Assembly: GCA_900315805.1 (NCBI GenBank)
Contig: ONAN01000018.1
Location: forward strand, 1 to 36,795
Direction: 5' to 3'
Length of the DNA: 36,795 bases
DNA from: an uncultured Selenomonadales bacterium
Lineage (GTDB): Bacteria; Bacillota; Negativicutes; Acidaminococcales; Acidaminococcaceae
This document shows positions 22,218 through 30,951 of this stretch, in pieces; within the stretch, counting starts at the first letter, position 1; each line of letters starts with the position of its first letter. The translations under genes and the position numbers were made by a program. The notes beneath the pieces are model-generated. The model was not told the DNA's origin. It searched no databases and worked only from the letters and a program-made list of their open reading frames with translations.

Positions 22218-24476
22218 TTAGTTATTGCACTTGGAGAACCCGCAGTTGGGGCAGCTGAAGCAGCGGCCCTCGGATACGAGGCGGGCACCGCATTCGGGGC
22301 AGACCAGGCCGCCGACGACGCTCTTCTTCGTGGTGCCGTGGTAAGCGGCTTCGATGGCGTCGGCAATGGCATTGCCGCAGGACAGGGAGACATCTTTGCC
22401 CTGTTTGCGCAATTCCTGGCAGCCGCGGCATTTCGCTTCGCGCAGTTCGCTGATGATGGTGTCGACTTTGACGCCGCAGCGCAGCAGCAGGGAAATGAGG
22501 CGCGTCATGGTGTCGACGTTGGCCGTGCAGCCGCCGGAGAAGTTCGTGAACACTTCGAAGATCTGGCCCGATTCGGTCTTGTTGACCGTGATGTAGAAGT
22601 TCTTGATGCAGGCCGAGCTCTGGCGGTAGGTGGAACCGTCGATGCGGCGGATGTTGTGGCGCTTGGACGGTACGATGGAGTCGAGGACGATCTCGTTCGT
22701 TTCCGTGGCGTCCAGGATGGAACCGCGTTTGCAGTTGTCGCGGAAGACCGTCAGGCCCTTGCAGCCCTTTTCATAGGCCAGCATGTAGATGCGTTCGATT
22801 TCTTCCACCGTGGCCGATTCCTTCAGGTTGACCGTGGAGCTGATGGCGTTGTCGACGTAGGTCTGCAGGACGCTCTGCATTTCCACGCGGTCCGCGGGGT
22901 CCACGTCGTGGGATTCGATGACGAAGGGGAAGCGGGCCTTGACTTCGTCATCGGGCGTATCCAGAGGCAGGTTGTGGTAGAGGAGCAGGTCCTGGATGCT
23001 GCGCGCGAAGACGCGGAAGGACTTGTGTTCCTTTTCCAGGCTGTGGGTGGTGCGCTGCATGGAAATCTGGTAGATGGGTTCCACACCGCCGCTGAAGCCG
23101 CCTGCCAGCAGGGACAGGGAGCCCGTCGGGGCGATGGAGAGCAGCGTGCCGTTGCGCAGGCCGTATTTCTTGATGCGGTCGTGCAGTTCGGGGAAGAGCT
23201 GGATCAGCGGCGATTTGCTCGTCTTGTTCCAGTCGAATTTGCCGAAGGTGCCCTTCGTGCGCGCCAGGTCGCAGCTCGTGATGAGGGCCTGTTTGAAGAT
23301 GGCCTTCATCAGGTCGCCGGCAATCTTGCGGCTCTCGGCGGAGCCGTACTTGACGCCCAGGGCGACGAACATGTCGGCCAGGCCCATGATGCCCAGGCCG
23401 ATGGAACGCCAGTCGTCGATGCATTTGCGGTTCTCGTCCAGAGGCTGCATGTCGTAGCCGTAGTCCAGGATTTCATCGAGGGAACGGACGGCCGTGTCGA
23501 CGGTCTGGTTCAGTTTGGCATAGTTGATGGCCGCATCGGGAGCGAACTTGTTGTCCACCATGTGGTACAGGTTGATGCTGCCCAGGTTGCAGCTGTTATA
23601 GGCATTGCCGTAGAATTCGGCGCAGGGGTTGGACACGTCGATGCGGTATTCCGGATAGCCGCTCAGCAGGTTGTAGCTGCGGACGCGGTCGATGAAGATG
23701 GAACCGGGATCACCGTAATCCCACTGGGTCTGGCAGAATTCGCGGTAGAATTTGCGCGTATCGATGGACTTGCGGACGTGCTCGTTGCTTTCGGGCACGT
23801 CGAAGTGCAGTTCGAAGGGTTTGTTGGCCTTGATGGCTTCCATGAACTTGCCCGTGATGAGCATGGAGATGTTCATGGCTTCCAGTTTGTGGTCGGTCTG
23901 CTTGATCTTCAGGAATTCCTCGATGTCGGGGTGTTCGCAGGAGAGGGCGACCATTTCCGCGGCCCGGCGGCCATGCACGCCGATGACGCTGCCCGTCGCG
24001 TTGAACAGGGTCAGGAAGGAGACGGCGCCGGACGAAGTGCGGGCGCTGTTATTGACTTTGGAATCCTTCGGGCGCAGGTTGGATATGTTGACGCCGCAGC
24101 CGCCGCCGTAGCTGAAGATGCGGGCCATCTTCTTGTTGACGTCGAAGATGGACTCGATGTTGTCTTCCGGGCAGGGCAGGATGTAGCAGTTGCTCATGGA
24201 GGCACGGAACTTGCCCTTGCTGCCTGCGCCGTACAGGCTGCGGCCGGCCGGGAAGAACTCGCCGTTGAGCAGGCACTGGCGGAATTTCGGCGCCAGTTCG
24301 GGGCTGAAGATACCCGTCACGCGGTTGACGAAGCCTTCGAAATCTTCGCCGTCATGATAATATTTTTTATCCAGCAGCGTCTGGCTCAGGGGATTTTCAT
24401 ACCACTTTTCCGACGTGGTGATGTTGCCCGTTGCTTCTTTTGTCGCTACTTTTACCGCTTGCTCCGTACCGCTCAT
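22218..24476 (-). CDS. nrdJ: Adenosylcobalamin-dependent ribonucleotide reductase (class II)
   Basis: The 752-residue protein reduces ribonucleotides to deoxyribonucleotides using a B12-generated radical, in air or anaerobically. Motifs include MSNCYILPCPEDNI, SNPCAEFYGNAYNSCNLGSINL around the active-site region, and APTGSLSLLAGGFSGGVEP. A C-terminal zinc-ribbon tail has CPECG and CPNCG pairs (VCPECGARL...FSCPNCGFSKC). ATG 24476 is set by AAGGAG 8 nt upstream. The 318-nt upstream region holds possible NrdR boxes. No nrdDG or nrdAB appears in the window. Regulation by B12 riboswitch is not visible. Confidence 0.95.
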   Translation of the reverse strand: MSGTEQAVKVATKEATGNITTSEKWYENPLSQTLLDKKYYHDGEDFEGFVNRVTGIFSPELAPKFRQCLLNGEFFPAGRSLYGAGSKGKFRASMSNCYILPCPEDNIESIFDVNKKMARIFSYGGGCGVNISNLRPKDSKVNNSARTSSGAVSFLTLFNATGSVIGVHGRRAAEMVALSCEHPDIEEFLKIKQTDHKLEAMNISMLITGKFMEAIKANKPFELHFDVPESNEHVRKSIDTRKFYREFCQTQWDYGDPGSIFIDRVRSYNLLSGYPEYRIDVSNPCAEFYGNAYNSCNLGSINLYHMVDNKFAPDAAINYAKLNQTVDTAVRSLDEILDYGYDMQPLDENRKCIDDWRSIGLGIMGLADMFVALGVKYGSAESRKIAGDLMKAIFKQALITSCDLARTKGTFGKFDWNKTSKSPLIQLFPELHDRIKKYGLRNGTLLSIAPTGSLSLLAGGFSGGVEPIYQISMQRTTHSLEKEHKSFRVFARSIQDLLLYHNLPLDTPDDEVKARFPFVIESHDVDPADRVEMQSVLQTYVDNAISSTVNLKESATVEEIERIYMLAYEKGCKGLTVFRDNCKRGSILDATETNEIVLDSIVPSKRHNIRRIDGSTYRQSSACIKNFYITVNKTESGQIFEVFTNFSGGCTANVDTMTRLISLLLRCGVKVDTIISELREAKCRGCQELRKQGKDVSLSCGNAIADAIEAAYHGTTKKSVVGGLVCPECGARLVSEGRCFSCPNCGFSKCNN

Positions 24477-24794
24477 TGAAAACACTCCTTCTATGATTTC
24501 TGTATATTGTGTATAAAAATAAGAATACCCACAATCTATTGGGTGACTACGGCTTTAATTATAGGAGTCAAAACGGTTTTCGTCAATGGCAAAACCATAC
24601 ACTTTGGGGATGTGTTACAGAAATGTTAGGGATTTTACACAATATGTGGTAGCATGACAGGTTTTGTTTTGAGAAATGGAACATTTGCAAATAAAACGGA
24701 ACAATTTTCCATTTGTTCACACCAGGGATGCAAATATTTGGTATACTAAGTTTATGTTGAATATTCCATAAGACAGAAGGTTAAAGGAGATAGT
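24477..24794. other. Divergent intergenic region between nrdJ and yitT
   Basis: This 318-nt AT-rich region holds no gene. It contains NrdR-box-like sequences TGTATATTGTGTAT (24501-24514) and ACACAATATGTGGT (24637-24650). An inverted repeat AAATGGAA/TTCCATTT (24674-24681/24707-24714) and an extended -10 TGG-TATACT (24739-24747) for yitT are also present. Confidence 0.5.
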
Positions 24795-25703
24795 ATGGAT
24801 CCTGTTACGAATAAAGCGGCGGAGGCCGCGGCCCGCGCCGGGAGGGACCGGGAAGGGAAGACCCCTCTGAAGAACATCGTGCTGCGCCTGCTCGGCCTGA
24901 CCATCGGCGCCATCGTCTACTCTGCCGGCCTGGACCTGTTCCTGGTGCCAAACAACGTCATCGACGGCGGTGTCATCGGTATTTCGCTGATGCTGCAGCA
25001 GCTGCTGGGCATTCCCTTCAGCGTCCTCGTCATTTTGCTGAACCTGCCGTTCTTCTACATCGGGTATAAGCGCCTGGGCGCGGGCTTGGCGGTGTGCGCG
25101 ACCTACGCCATCGTCATCGTGGCGGCCTGCAGCCATATCTTCACCAATATGCAGCCCTTTACGCGCGACCCCTTCCTGGCGACCATCTACGGCGGCATCA
25201 TCATGGGTGTCGGCGTCGGCGTCGTCATCCGCAGCGGCGGTTCCACGGACGGGTCCGAAATCATGGCCATCGTCCTGGACAGCAAAACGTCCTTTTCCGT
25301 CGGCGAACTGGTCCTCTTCATGAACATCTTCATCATGGGCTGCGCCGGCCTGGTCTTCGACTGGAACAGCGCCCTCTATTCGCTGGTGGCGTACTTTATC
25401 TGTTCCCGCATGATTGACACCGTGTCCGAAGGACTCGACTCCTCGAAAGGCGTGTTCATCGTCACGTCGGACTACAACGAAGTGTCCGACGCCATCGTCC
25501 ACGACATGCACCGCGCCGTGACGCTGCTGCACGGGCAGGGTGGTTTCCTGAAGGACGACAAGGACATCCTCTACTGCGTCGTGAGCCGTCTGGAGGTTTC
25601 CAAGCTGAAATCCACGGTCCACAGCATCGACCCGCAGGCCTTCCTCTCCGTGTTCGACGTCCAGGAGGTCCAGGGTGGCCGCGTCGTGAAACGCATTCCG
25701 TAA
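24795..25703 (+). CDS. YitT-family membrane protein (DUF161-DUF2179)
   Basis: The protein (302 aa) has about five to six N-terminal membrane segments (around residues 30-200), with FLVPNNVIDGGVIGISLM and GGSTDGSEIMA, typical of YitT proteins. A cytosolic C-terminal DUF2179 domain follows (from about 215, KGVFIVTSDYN...). The family is widespread in Firmicutes and possibly transports an anion or metabolite; the function is not established. GGAG precedes the ATG. It is preceded by an extended -10 promoter and ends at a terminator facing hydE. Confidence 0.9.
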   Translation: MDPVTNKAAEAAARAGRDREGKTPLKNIVLRLLGLTIGAIVYSAGLDLFLVPNNVIDGGVIGISLMLQQLLGIPFSVLVILLNLPFFYIGYKRLGAGLAVCATYAIVIVAACSHIFTNMQPFTRDPFLATIYGGIIMGVGVGVVIRSGGSTDGSEIMAIVLDSKTSFSVGELVLFMNIFIMGCAGLVFDWNSALYSLVAYFICSRMIDTVSEGLDSSKGVFIVTSDYNEVSDAIVHDMHRAVTLLHGQGGFLKDDKDILYCVVSRLEVSKLKSTVHSIDPQAFLSVFDVQEVQGGRVVKRIP

Positions 25704-25717
25704 ACAGGCATAAGATG

Positions 25718-25772
25718 GCCCCGGCCGTCTTCCGGAACTGTACAGACAGTCCGCAAGGCGCCGGGGCTTTTT
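25718..25772 (+). terminator. Terminator after yitT
   Basis: GCCCCGGC (25718-25725) and GCCGGGGC (25760-25767) form the outer stem, with TTTTT following at 25768-25772. Confidence 0.8.
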
Positions 25773-25789
25773 GTGTTCCTGTGAAATTG

Positions 25790-26896
25790 TCAGGGCTGGC
25801 GGTCGAGGGTGTTGAAGAAGTGCGGCGAGTCGCCCCATTGGTCCCAGCCCACGCGGTCGCCGATGGAGGCGACGCGGCTGGCGAGGCAGTTTTTGCATTC
25901 TTCCTGTCCGTCCTCGAGGCAGGGTTTGTTGTCGTAAAGCTGGTACTGCGTGCGGAAACGGGGCAGGGTCACGAGGGGCATGAGGATGTTGGCCCCGGCC
26001 TTGAGCGCCATTTCGCGCCCCAGGGGGTGGAGGGCCTGCAGGGCCGTCGTGGCGGCGATGTTGACATCCTTCAGGTAAAGCCGCGTGGCGGCGACCATGT
26101 TGATGCCCAGGCGCAGCCGGCGTTCCCTGTCGGCCGGCGAGTCTTTGCCGGCGGCCACGACTTCGTTGCCAATGGGTGTGTTGTGGTGCACCACGTAGGG
26201 GCCCATGCCGATCATGGCGATGTTCTGCGCTTCGTAGAACAGGATATCATCCGCCAAATCTTCCAGCGTCTGGCCGGGCAGGCCGATCATGACGCCCGTG
26301 CCGACCTGCCAGCCCGTGCGGGCCAGGGCGTCGAGGCAGTCCTTGCGGACCTGCCATTCGTGGTGCCCGTCCTGCGGGTGAAGGGCGGCGTACAGCGCGG
26401 GATTGCTGGTCTCGATGCGCAGCAGGTAGCGGTGGGCGCCGGCCTCGAACCAGCGGCGGTACGTTGCTTCCGTCTGTTCGCCGCAGCAGAGCGTCAGTCC
26501 CAGGGCGCCGCCGCCGATCCGCTTGATGTCGCGGATCAGTCCTTCGACGTAGGAAATGAAGGCTTCGTCCTGCCGTTCGCCGGACTGGAGGCACAGGGAC
26601 CCGTAGTGGTTCTCATAGCACCAGCGCGCCATGTGCAGGATATCTTCCCGCGGCGTGTCGAAGCGCACGACTTCCGTGTTGCCGCGCCGGATGCCGCAGT
26701 AGCGGCAGTTCTTGATGCAGCGGTTGGAAAATTCCAGCAGGCCGCGGTAAAAGTCCACGTTGCCGATGTATTCCAGCTTGACGGCGTAGGCCGCGGCGTA
26801 GAACGCCTGCAGGTCCTGCGGGTCCGTCAGGCCCAGGAGGAAGACCAGGTCTTCCTTATTCAGTTTGTCCTTGTGTAAAACAGTTTGCAGATCCAT
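25790..26896 (-). CDS. hydE: [FeFe]-hydrogenase maturase HydE (radical SAM)
   Basis: The 368-residue radical-SAM protein has C60xxxC64xxC67 in NRCIKNCRYCGIRRGN, the pattern specific to HydE. GLTLCCGEQTEATYRRWFEAGAHRYLLR and NILMPLVTLPRFRTQYQLYDNKP are typical HydE blocks. HydE acts on the HydG-made Fe(CO)2(CN)-cysteine complex during H-cluster assembly. C-terminal cysteines (CLEDGQEECKNC) may bind another cluster. It follows a metQ-like gene by 13 nt on the same strand. No clear SD precedes ATG 26896, so translation may be coupled. HydF, HydG and the hydrogenase are not in the window. Confidence 0.88.
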   Translation of the reverse strand: MDLQTVLHKDKLNKEDLVFLLGLTDPQDLQAFYAAAYAVKLEYIGNVDFYRGLLEFSNRCIKNCRYCGIRRGNTEVVRFDTPREDILHMARWCYENHYGSLCLQSGERQDEAFISYVEGLIRDIKRIGGGALGLTLCCGEQTEATYRRWFEAGAHRYLLRIETSNPALYAALHPQDGHHEWQVRKDCLDALARTGWQVGTGVMIGLPGQTLEDLADDILFYEAQNIAMIGMGPYVVHHNTPIGNEVVAAGKDSPADRERRLRLGINMVAATRLYLKDVNIAATTALQALHPLGREMALKAGANILMPLVTLPRFRTQYQLYDNKPCLEDGQEECKNCLASRVASIGDRVGWDQWGDSPHFFNTLDRQP

Positions 26897-26909
26897 AGGG
26901 GAGGGGCGG

Positions 26910-27740
26910 TCATTCCGCCGGTACGATGGTGCCTTTGAAGGTGTCGGCAATGTACTTCTTCACGCTGTCGGAATGGAACAGTTTGGCGATCTTCTGGTAA
27001 TCGGCGTTATCCTTGTTCTTGCCGTCGACAGCCAGGATCATGACGGCCAGGGGTTCGTTCTTGTCTTCCCAGAAGAGACCCTGTTTCTTGACGTCCAGGC
27101 CGCCGCTCATGACGTAGTTCATGGTGATGACCGCCAGGTCGACGTCCTTCAGGCTGCGGGGCAGCTGGGCTGCTTCCAGTTCCTTGAATACGAGTTTGTG
27201 GGGATTGTCCACGACATCTTTCGGCGTGGCCTTGAAGCCGACGCCGTCCTTGAGTTTCAACAGGCCGGCTTTCTGCAGGAGCATGAGGCCGCGGCCGCCG
27301 TTGGTCGGGTCATTGGGGATGGCGACGGTGGCGCCGTCCGGGACGGCTTTCAGGTCCTTGACCTTGTCGCTGTAGATGCCCATGCGCATCAGGATGGTCG
27401 GCCCGATGGCGACGAGGTGGGCGTCGTTGTTTTTATTGAAGTTTTCCATAAAGGGCTTGTGCTGGTAGCTGGCCAGGTCCAGTTCGCCTTCGGCGAGGGC
27501 CTTGTCCGGCGTCACATAGTCGGAAAACTCCACGACTTTGACGTTGAGTCCCTGTTTCTTCGCTTCCTGGGCGACGGCTTCGGCGACCTGCGCGTGCGGG
27601 CCTGCCGTGGCGCCGATCTTGATGACCTTGCCGCCTTTGTCGGGCGCGGCGGCCTTCTTGTCACCGCCGCCACAGCCGGCGGCACCGAGGGCGATAAGGG
27701 ACAGGGCTACGAGAGATACGATGGCTTTCTTGAATTGCAT
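26910..27740 (-). CDS. metQ: MetQ/NlpA-family binding lipoprotein (copy 3)
   Basis: The 276-residue lipoprotein (C23 in GAAGC) has canonical MetQ motifs: TAGPHAQVAEAV, FSDYVTPDKALAEGELD, YQHKPFMENF and IPNDPTNGGR. It is the copy closest to genuine methionine-binding MetQ by these motifs. AAGGAGG lies 8 nt before ATG 27740. No metN or metI is adjacent; hydE follows by 13 nt. It may feed the MetNI encoded at 15.7-17.4 kb. Supply of methionine for SAM, used by the radical-SAM enzyme HydE, is one possible reason for the pairing but is speculative. Confidence 0.92.
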   Translation of the reverse strand: MQFKKAIVSLVALSLIALGAAGCGGGDKKAAAPDKGGKVIKIGATAGPHAQVAEAVAQEAKKQGLNVKVVEFSDYVTPDKALAEGELDLASYQHKPFMENFNKNNDAHLVAIGPTILMRMGIYSDKVKDLKAVPDGATVAIPNDPTNGGRGLMLLQKAGLLKLKDGVGFKATPKDVVDNPHKLVFKELEAAQLPRSLKDVDLAVITMNYVMSGGLDVKKQGLFWEDKNEPLAVMILAVDGKNKDNADYQKIAKLFHSDSVKKYIADTFKGTIVPAE

Positions 27741-27876
27741 TTGACATTCCTCCTTGTTAGTGTGTCAGACATTGAATTTGGCAATTCCCGCAGGCACCGC
27801 TCCGCTCCACAACAAGGCGAAATATGGCAAAAGCGGTTAAACCTACTGAATCACTGTGATTTGGGAACTTGTCCCT

Positions 27877-27905
27877 ATCGTAATCGTTTTTCCCCGTCCT
27901 GTCAA
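27877..27905 (-). promoter_or_regulatory. Promoter of metQ-hydE
   Basis: On the minus strand, TTGACA (27905-27900), 17-nt spacer, TACGAT (27882-27877). The leader to the metQ start is about 130 nt and can form hairpins, but I recognise no known riboswitch in it. Confidence 0.75.
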
Positions 27906-27940
27906 AGGATTTTTCCTTTTTGTAGCACTATGTTGCAAAA

Positions 27941-27993
27941 AAGAAAAAATCCCCGGACCTTCTGTTCAGATTGAAACAGAAAGGGGGGATTTT
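27941..27993 (-). terminator. Terminator after NSS transporter pair
   Basis: AAAATCCCC and TTCTGTT pair with AACAGAA and GGGGATTTT. On the minus strand the stem is followed by a T-rich tract (TTTTTTCTTTTTT). Confidence 0.85.
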
Positions 27994-28029
27994 GCGGACG
28001 GACGGGGCGCTGCATCGTACTGGTAAGGC

Positions 28030-29400
28030 TCAGTGGCCGAAGGTGGCGATGTACCCGTTGACGAGGATGTAGAGCACGATCAGCGGCAAAATATACGTGA
28101 CGTAGAACCGCAGCCAGCGCGGGAAGCGGAGGCCTTCGCCCGTGTCTGCCTCCTTGATGAAGTTGTCCCAGCCCCAGCCGTAGCGCGTCGTGCAGAAGGC
28201 CATGTAGACGAGGCTTCCGATGGGGAGCAGGTTGTTGCTGACGATGAAGTCTTCCAGGTCCAGGACGCCCGAGCCGGGGCCGAAGGGCTGGAAGCCGCTC
28301 CACACGTTGAAGCCCAGGACGCAGGGCAGGGAGAGGACGATCATGACGGGGATGGCCCGCCGGATGATGGTCTTGCGGTCGAGTCCCGTGAGCTCCATGA
28401 AGCAGCCCGTGATGAACTCGAAGATGGCGATGACCGTCGACATGGACGCGAAGATCATGAACAGGAAGAACAGGGTGCCCCAGAAGCGGCCGAACATCAT
28501 GTGGTTGAACACGTTGGGCAGGGTCACGAAGAGCAGGTTCGGGCCGGCGCCGGGGTTGATGCCGTAGCTGAAGCAGGCCGGGAAGATGATGAGGCCGGCC
28601 ATGAGGGCGACGAAGGTGTCGAGGACGATGATCCAGACGGCTTCGCCCGTGAGGCGCTTTTCCTTGCCGATATAGCTGCCGAAAATGGACAGGGAACCTT
28701 GGCCGATGCTGAGGGTGAAGAAGGCCTGCCCCATGGCGTTGAAGATGACCTCGTTGAGGCTGTAGTGCGACAGTTTCGAGAAATCGGGGTACAGGTAGTA
28801 GCGCAGTCCCGCTTCACTGCCCGGGAGCAGCAGGGAGTTGACGGCGAGGACGACCATGAGCAGCAGCAGGGCCGTCATCATGACTTTCGTGATGCGCTCC
28901 ACGCCGGCCTGGACGCCCAGGTAGCACACGAAAAAGCCCAGCAGGACGACGAACACGAGAAGGGCCGCCATGGTACCGGGCTGCGTGAGCAGGTCCCCCA
29001 GGACGGCACCGACCTGCTGGGGCGTCAGGCCCGCAAAGGCGCCCGTGAGCATCTTGTAGAAGTAATAGAACATCCAGCCGGAAATGGTCGTGTAGTACAT
29101 CATGAGGAGGATGTTGCCGCCGATCATGACATATTTGTAGCGGTGCCATTTGGAACCTTTCGGCTCCAGGACGTTGAAGGCCTTGGCCGGGCTGTGCACG
29201 CTGGCACGGCCGACGGCGAACTCGGCCACCATGATGGGCAGGCCGAGGATGGCCAGAAAGACGAGGTAAAGCAATACGAACGTGGCGCCGCCGTACTTGC
29301 CCGTGATGAAGGGGAAGCGCCAGACATTGCCGAGGCCGATGGCGCAGCCGGCGGAAACCAGAATAAAACCGAGACGAGTGGAAAATGTGTTTTGACCCAT
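28030..29400 (-). CDS. NSS-family sodium:amino acid symporter (paralogue A)
   Basis: The 456-residue neurotransmitter:sodium symporter (SNF/LeuT fold) has about 11-12 membrane helices. TM1 carries AGCAIGLGNVWRFPF with unwound Na+/substrate-binding residues. TM6 carries AFFTLSIGQGSLSIFGSY and TM8 FMIFASMSTVIAIFEF. Prokaryotic members import amino acids such as tryptophan, leucine or tyrosine. It begins 7 nt after the stop of paralogue B and lacks a recognisable SD, so translation is probably coupled. The two proteins are the same length and mostly identical, indicating a recent tandem duplication. Confidence 0.93.
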   Translation of the reverse strand: MGQNTFSTRLGFILVSAGCAIGLGNVWRFPFITGKYGGATFVLLYLVFLAILGLPIMVAEFAVGRASVHSPAKAFNVLEPKGSKWHRYKYVMIGGNILLMMYYTTISGWMFYYFYKMLTGAFAGLTPQQVGAVLGDLLTQPGTMAALLVFVVLLGFFVCYLGVQAGVERITKVMMTALLLLMVVLAVNSLLLPGSEAGLRYYLYPDFSKLSHYSLNEVIFNAMGQAFFTLSIGQGSLSIFGSYIGKEKRLTGEAVWIIVLDTFVALMAGLIIFPACFSYGINPGAGPNLLFVTLPNVFNHMMFGRFWGTLFFLFMIFASMSTVIAIFEFITGCFMELTGLDRKTIIRRAIPVMIVLSLPCVLGFNVWSGFQPFGPGSGVLDLEDFIVSNNLLPIGSLVYMAFCTTRYGWGWDNFIKEADTGEGLRFPRWLRFYVTYILPLIVLYILVNGYIATFGH

Positions 29401-29407
29401 GGGACTA

Positions 29408-30778
29408 TTAATGACTGAAGATGGCGATATAGCCATTCACGAAGATGTAGAGTACGATGATCGGTAAAATATACGTGACGTAGAAGCGGATGCATTTCGG
29501 GAACTTGATGCCCTTGCCCGTGTCCACTTCCTTGATGAAGTTATCCCAGCCCCAGCCGTAACGGCTCGTGCAGAAGGCCAGGTAGATGAGGCTGCCCAGG
29601 GGCAGCAGGTTGTTGCTGACGACGAAATCTTCCAGGTCCAGAACGCCTGAACCGGGGCCGAAGGGCTGGAAGCCGCTCCACAGATTGAAGCCCAGGATGC
29701 AGGGCAGGGAGAGGATGATCATGACGGGCACGCCGCGGCGCACGATGGTCTTGCGGTCCAGTCCCGTCAGGTCCATGAAGCAGGCAATCAGGTTTTCGAA
29801 GACGGCGATGACCGTCGACATGGATGCGAAAATCATGAACAGGAAGAACAGGGAACCCCAGAAACGGCCGCCGGGCATGTGGTTGAACACATTGGGCAGC
29901 GTGACGAAGAGCAGGTTCGGACCCGCGCCGGGGTTGATGCCGTAGCTGAAGCAGGCCGGGAAGATGATGAGGCCGGCCATGAGGGCGACGAAGGTGTCGA
30001 GGACGATGATCCAGATGGCTTCGCCCGTGAGGCGCTTTTCCTTGCCGATGTAACTGCCGAAGATGGCCAATGCGCCGATGCCCAGGCTCAGGGTGAAGAA
30101 GGCCTGTCCCATGGCCGCGAAGACGACTTCGTTGAGGCTGTAATGGGAGAATTTGGTGAAGTCCGGTTTCAGGTAGTATTCCAGGCCGGTCTCGCTGCCC
30201 GGCAGCATAACGGAGTTGACGGCCAGTGCGACCATGAGGAAGAGCAGGGCCGTCATCATGATCTTCGTGATGCGTTCCACGCCGGCCTGCACGCCCAGAT
30301 AGCAGACGGCACCGCCGAGGACGCAGACGACGCACGTATAGGCCGTCATGGTGACCGGGTCGCTGACGAGGCCGCCCAGGACGGCGCCGACCTGTTTCGG
30401 GTCGAGGCCTATGAAGGCGCCTGCCGCCATTTTGTAGAGGTAATAGAACATCCAGCCGGAAATCATGGTGTAGTACATCATGAGCATGATGTTGCCGAGG
30501 ATGCATCCGTATTTATAAAGATGCCATTTGGTCCCTTTCGGTTCCAGGATGTCGAAGGATTTTGCCGAACTGTGCACGCTGGCACGGCCGACGGCGAATT
30601 CGGACACCATGATCGGCAGGCCGAGGATGGCCAGAAAGACAAGGTAGAGCAGCACGAAGGACGCGCCGCCGTATTTGCCGGTTATGAATGGAAAGCGCCA
30701 AACGTTGCCGAGACCGATGGCGCAGCCCGCCGATACGAGGATGAAGCCCAGGCGGGTCGAAAAACTGCTGTTTCCCAT
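29408..30778 (-). CDS. NSS-family sodium:amino acid symporter (paralogue B)
   Basis: Also 456 residues with the same LeuT-fold motifs (GLGNVWRFPF; AFFTLSLGIGALAIFGSY; SMSTVIAVFENLIACFMDLTGLDRKT). AAGGAG 6 nt before ATG 30778 and a consensus promoter (30812-30840) make it the first gene of the two-gene operon. Differences from paralogue A cluster in TM4-TM6 and TM8, including the TM6 segment (IGALA against QGSLS), so substrate preference may have diverged. Confidence 0.93.
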   Translation of the reverse strand: MGNSSFSTRLGFILVSAGCAIGLGNVWRFPFITGKYGGASFVLLYLVFLAILGLPIMVSEFAVGRASVHSSAKSFDILEPKGTKWHLYKYGCILGNIMLMMYYTMISGWMFYYLYKMAAGAFIGLDPKQVGAVLGGLVSDPVTMTAYTCVVCVLGGAVCYLGVQAGVERITKIMMTALLFLMVALAVNSVMLPGSETGLEYYLKPDFTKFSHYSLNEVVFAAMGQAFFTLSLGIGALAIFGSYIGKEKRLTGEAIWIIVLDTFVALMAGLIIFPACFSYGINPGAGPNLLFVTLPNVFNHMPGGRFWGSLFFLFMIFASMSTVIAVFENLIACFMDLTGLDRKTIVRRGVPVMIILSLPCILGFNLWSGFQPFGPGSGVLDLEDFVVSNNLLPLGSLIYLAFCTSRYGWGWDNFIKEVDTGKGIKFPKCIRFYVTYILPIIVLYIFVNGYIAIFSH

Positions 30779-30811
30779 GATTGACTCCTTTTTCAATATA
30801 AATGTAAATTC

Positions 30812-30840
30812 ATTATACGCTAGTACACCTGTTTATTCAA
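30812..30840 (-). promoter_or_regulatory. Promoter of NSS transporter operon
   Basis: On the minus strand, TTGAAT (30840-30835), 17-nt spacer, TATAAT (30817-30812). Confidence 0.75.
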
Positions 30841-30853
30841 CTTTTTCAGGAAT

Positions 30854-30883
30854 TTGACAAGTTTTCCCAAGGGACGGTACAAT
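30854..30883 (+). promoter_or_regulatory. Promoter of azlCD
   Basis: TTGACA (30854-30859), 18-nt spacer, TACAAT (30878-30883); divergent from the NSS promoter. Confidence 0.7.
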
Positions 30884-30951
30884 AAATATTACATTCCTGC
30901 CATAGAAAAAGAGAAAAGCAGGGAAAAAAGTTACGGAAAGAGTGTTATCCC

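Noticed and set aside
22338..24479. Long plus-strand open frame opposite the ribonucleotide reductase
   Set aside because: Antisense shadow of nrdJ with no start signal and no recognisable motif.
27741..27870. SAM riboswitch before the third metQ
   Set aside because: The leader is long enough and can fold, but none of the conserved SAM-I, SAM-II or T-box sequences is present.
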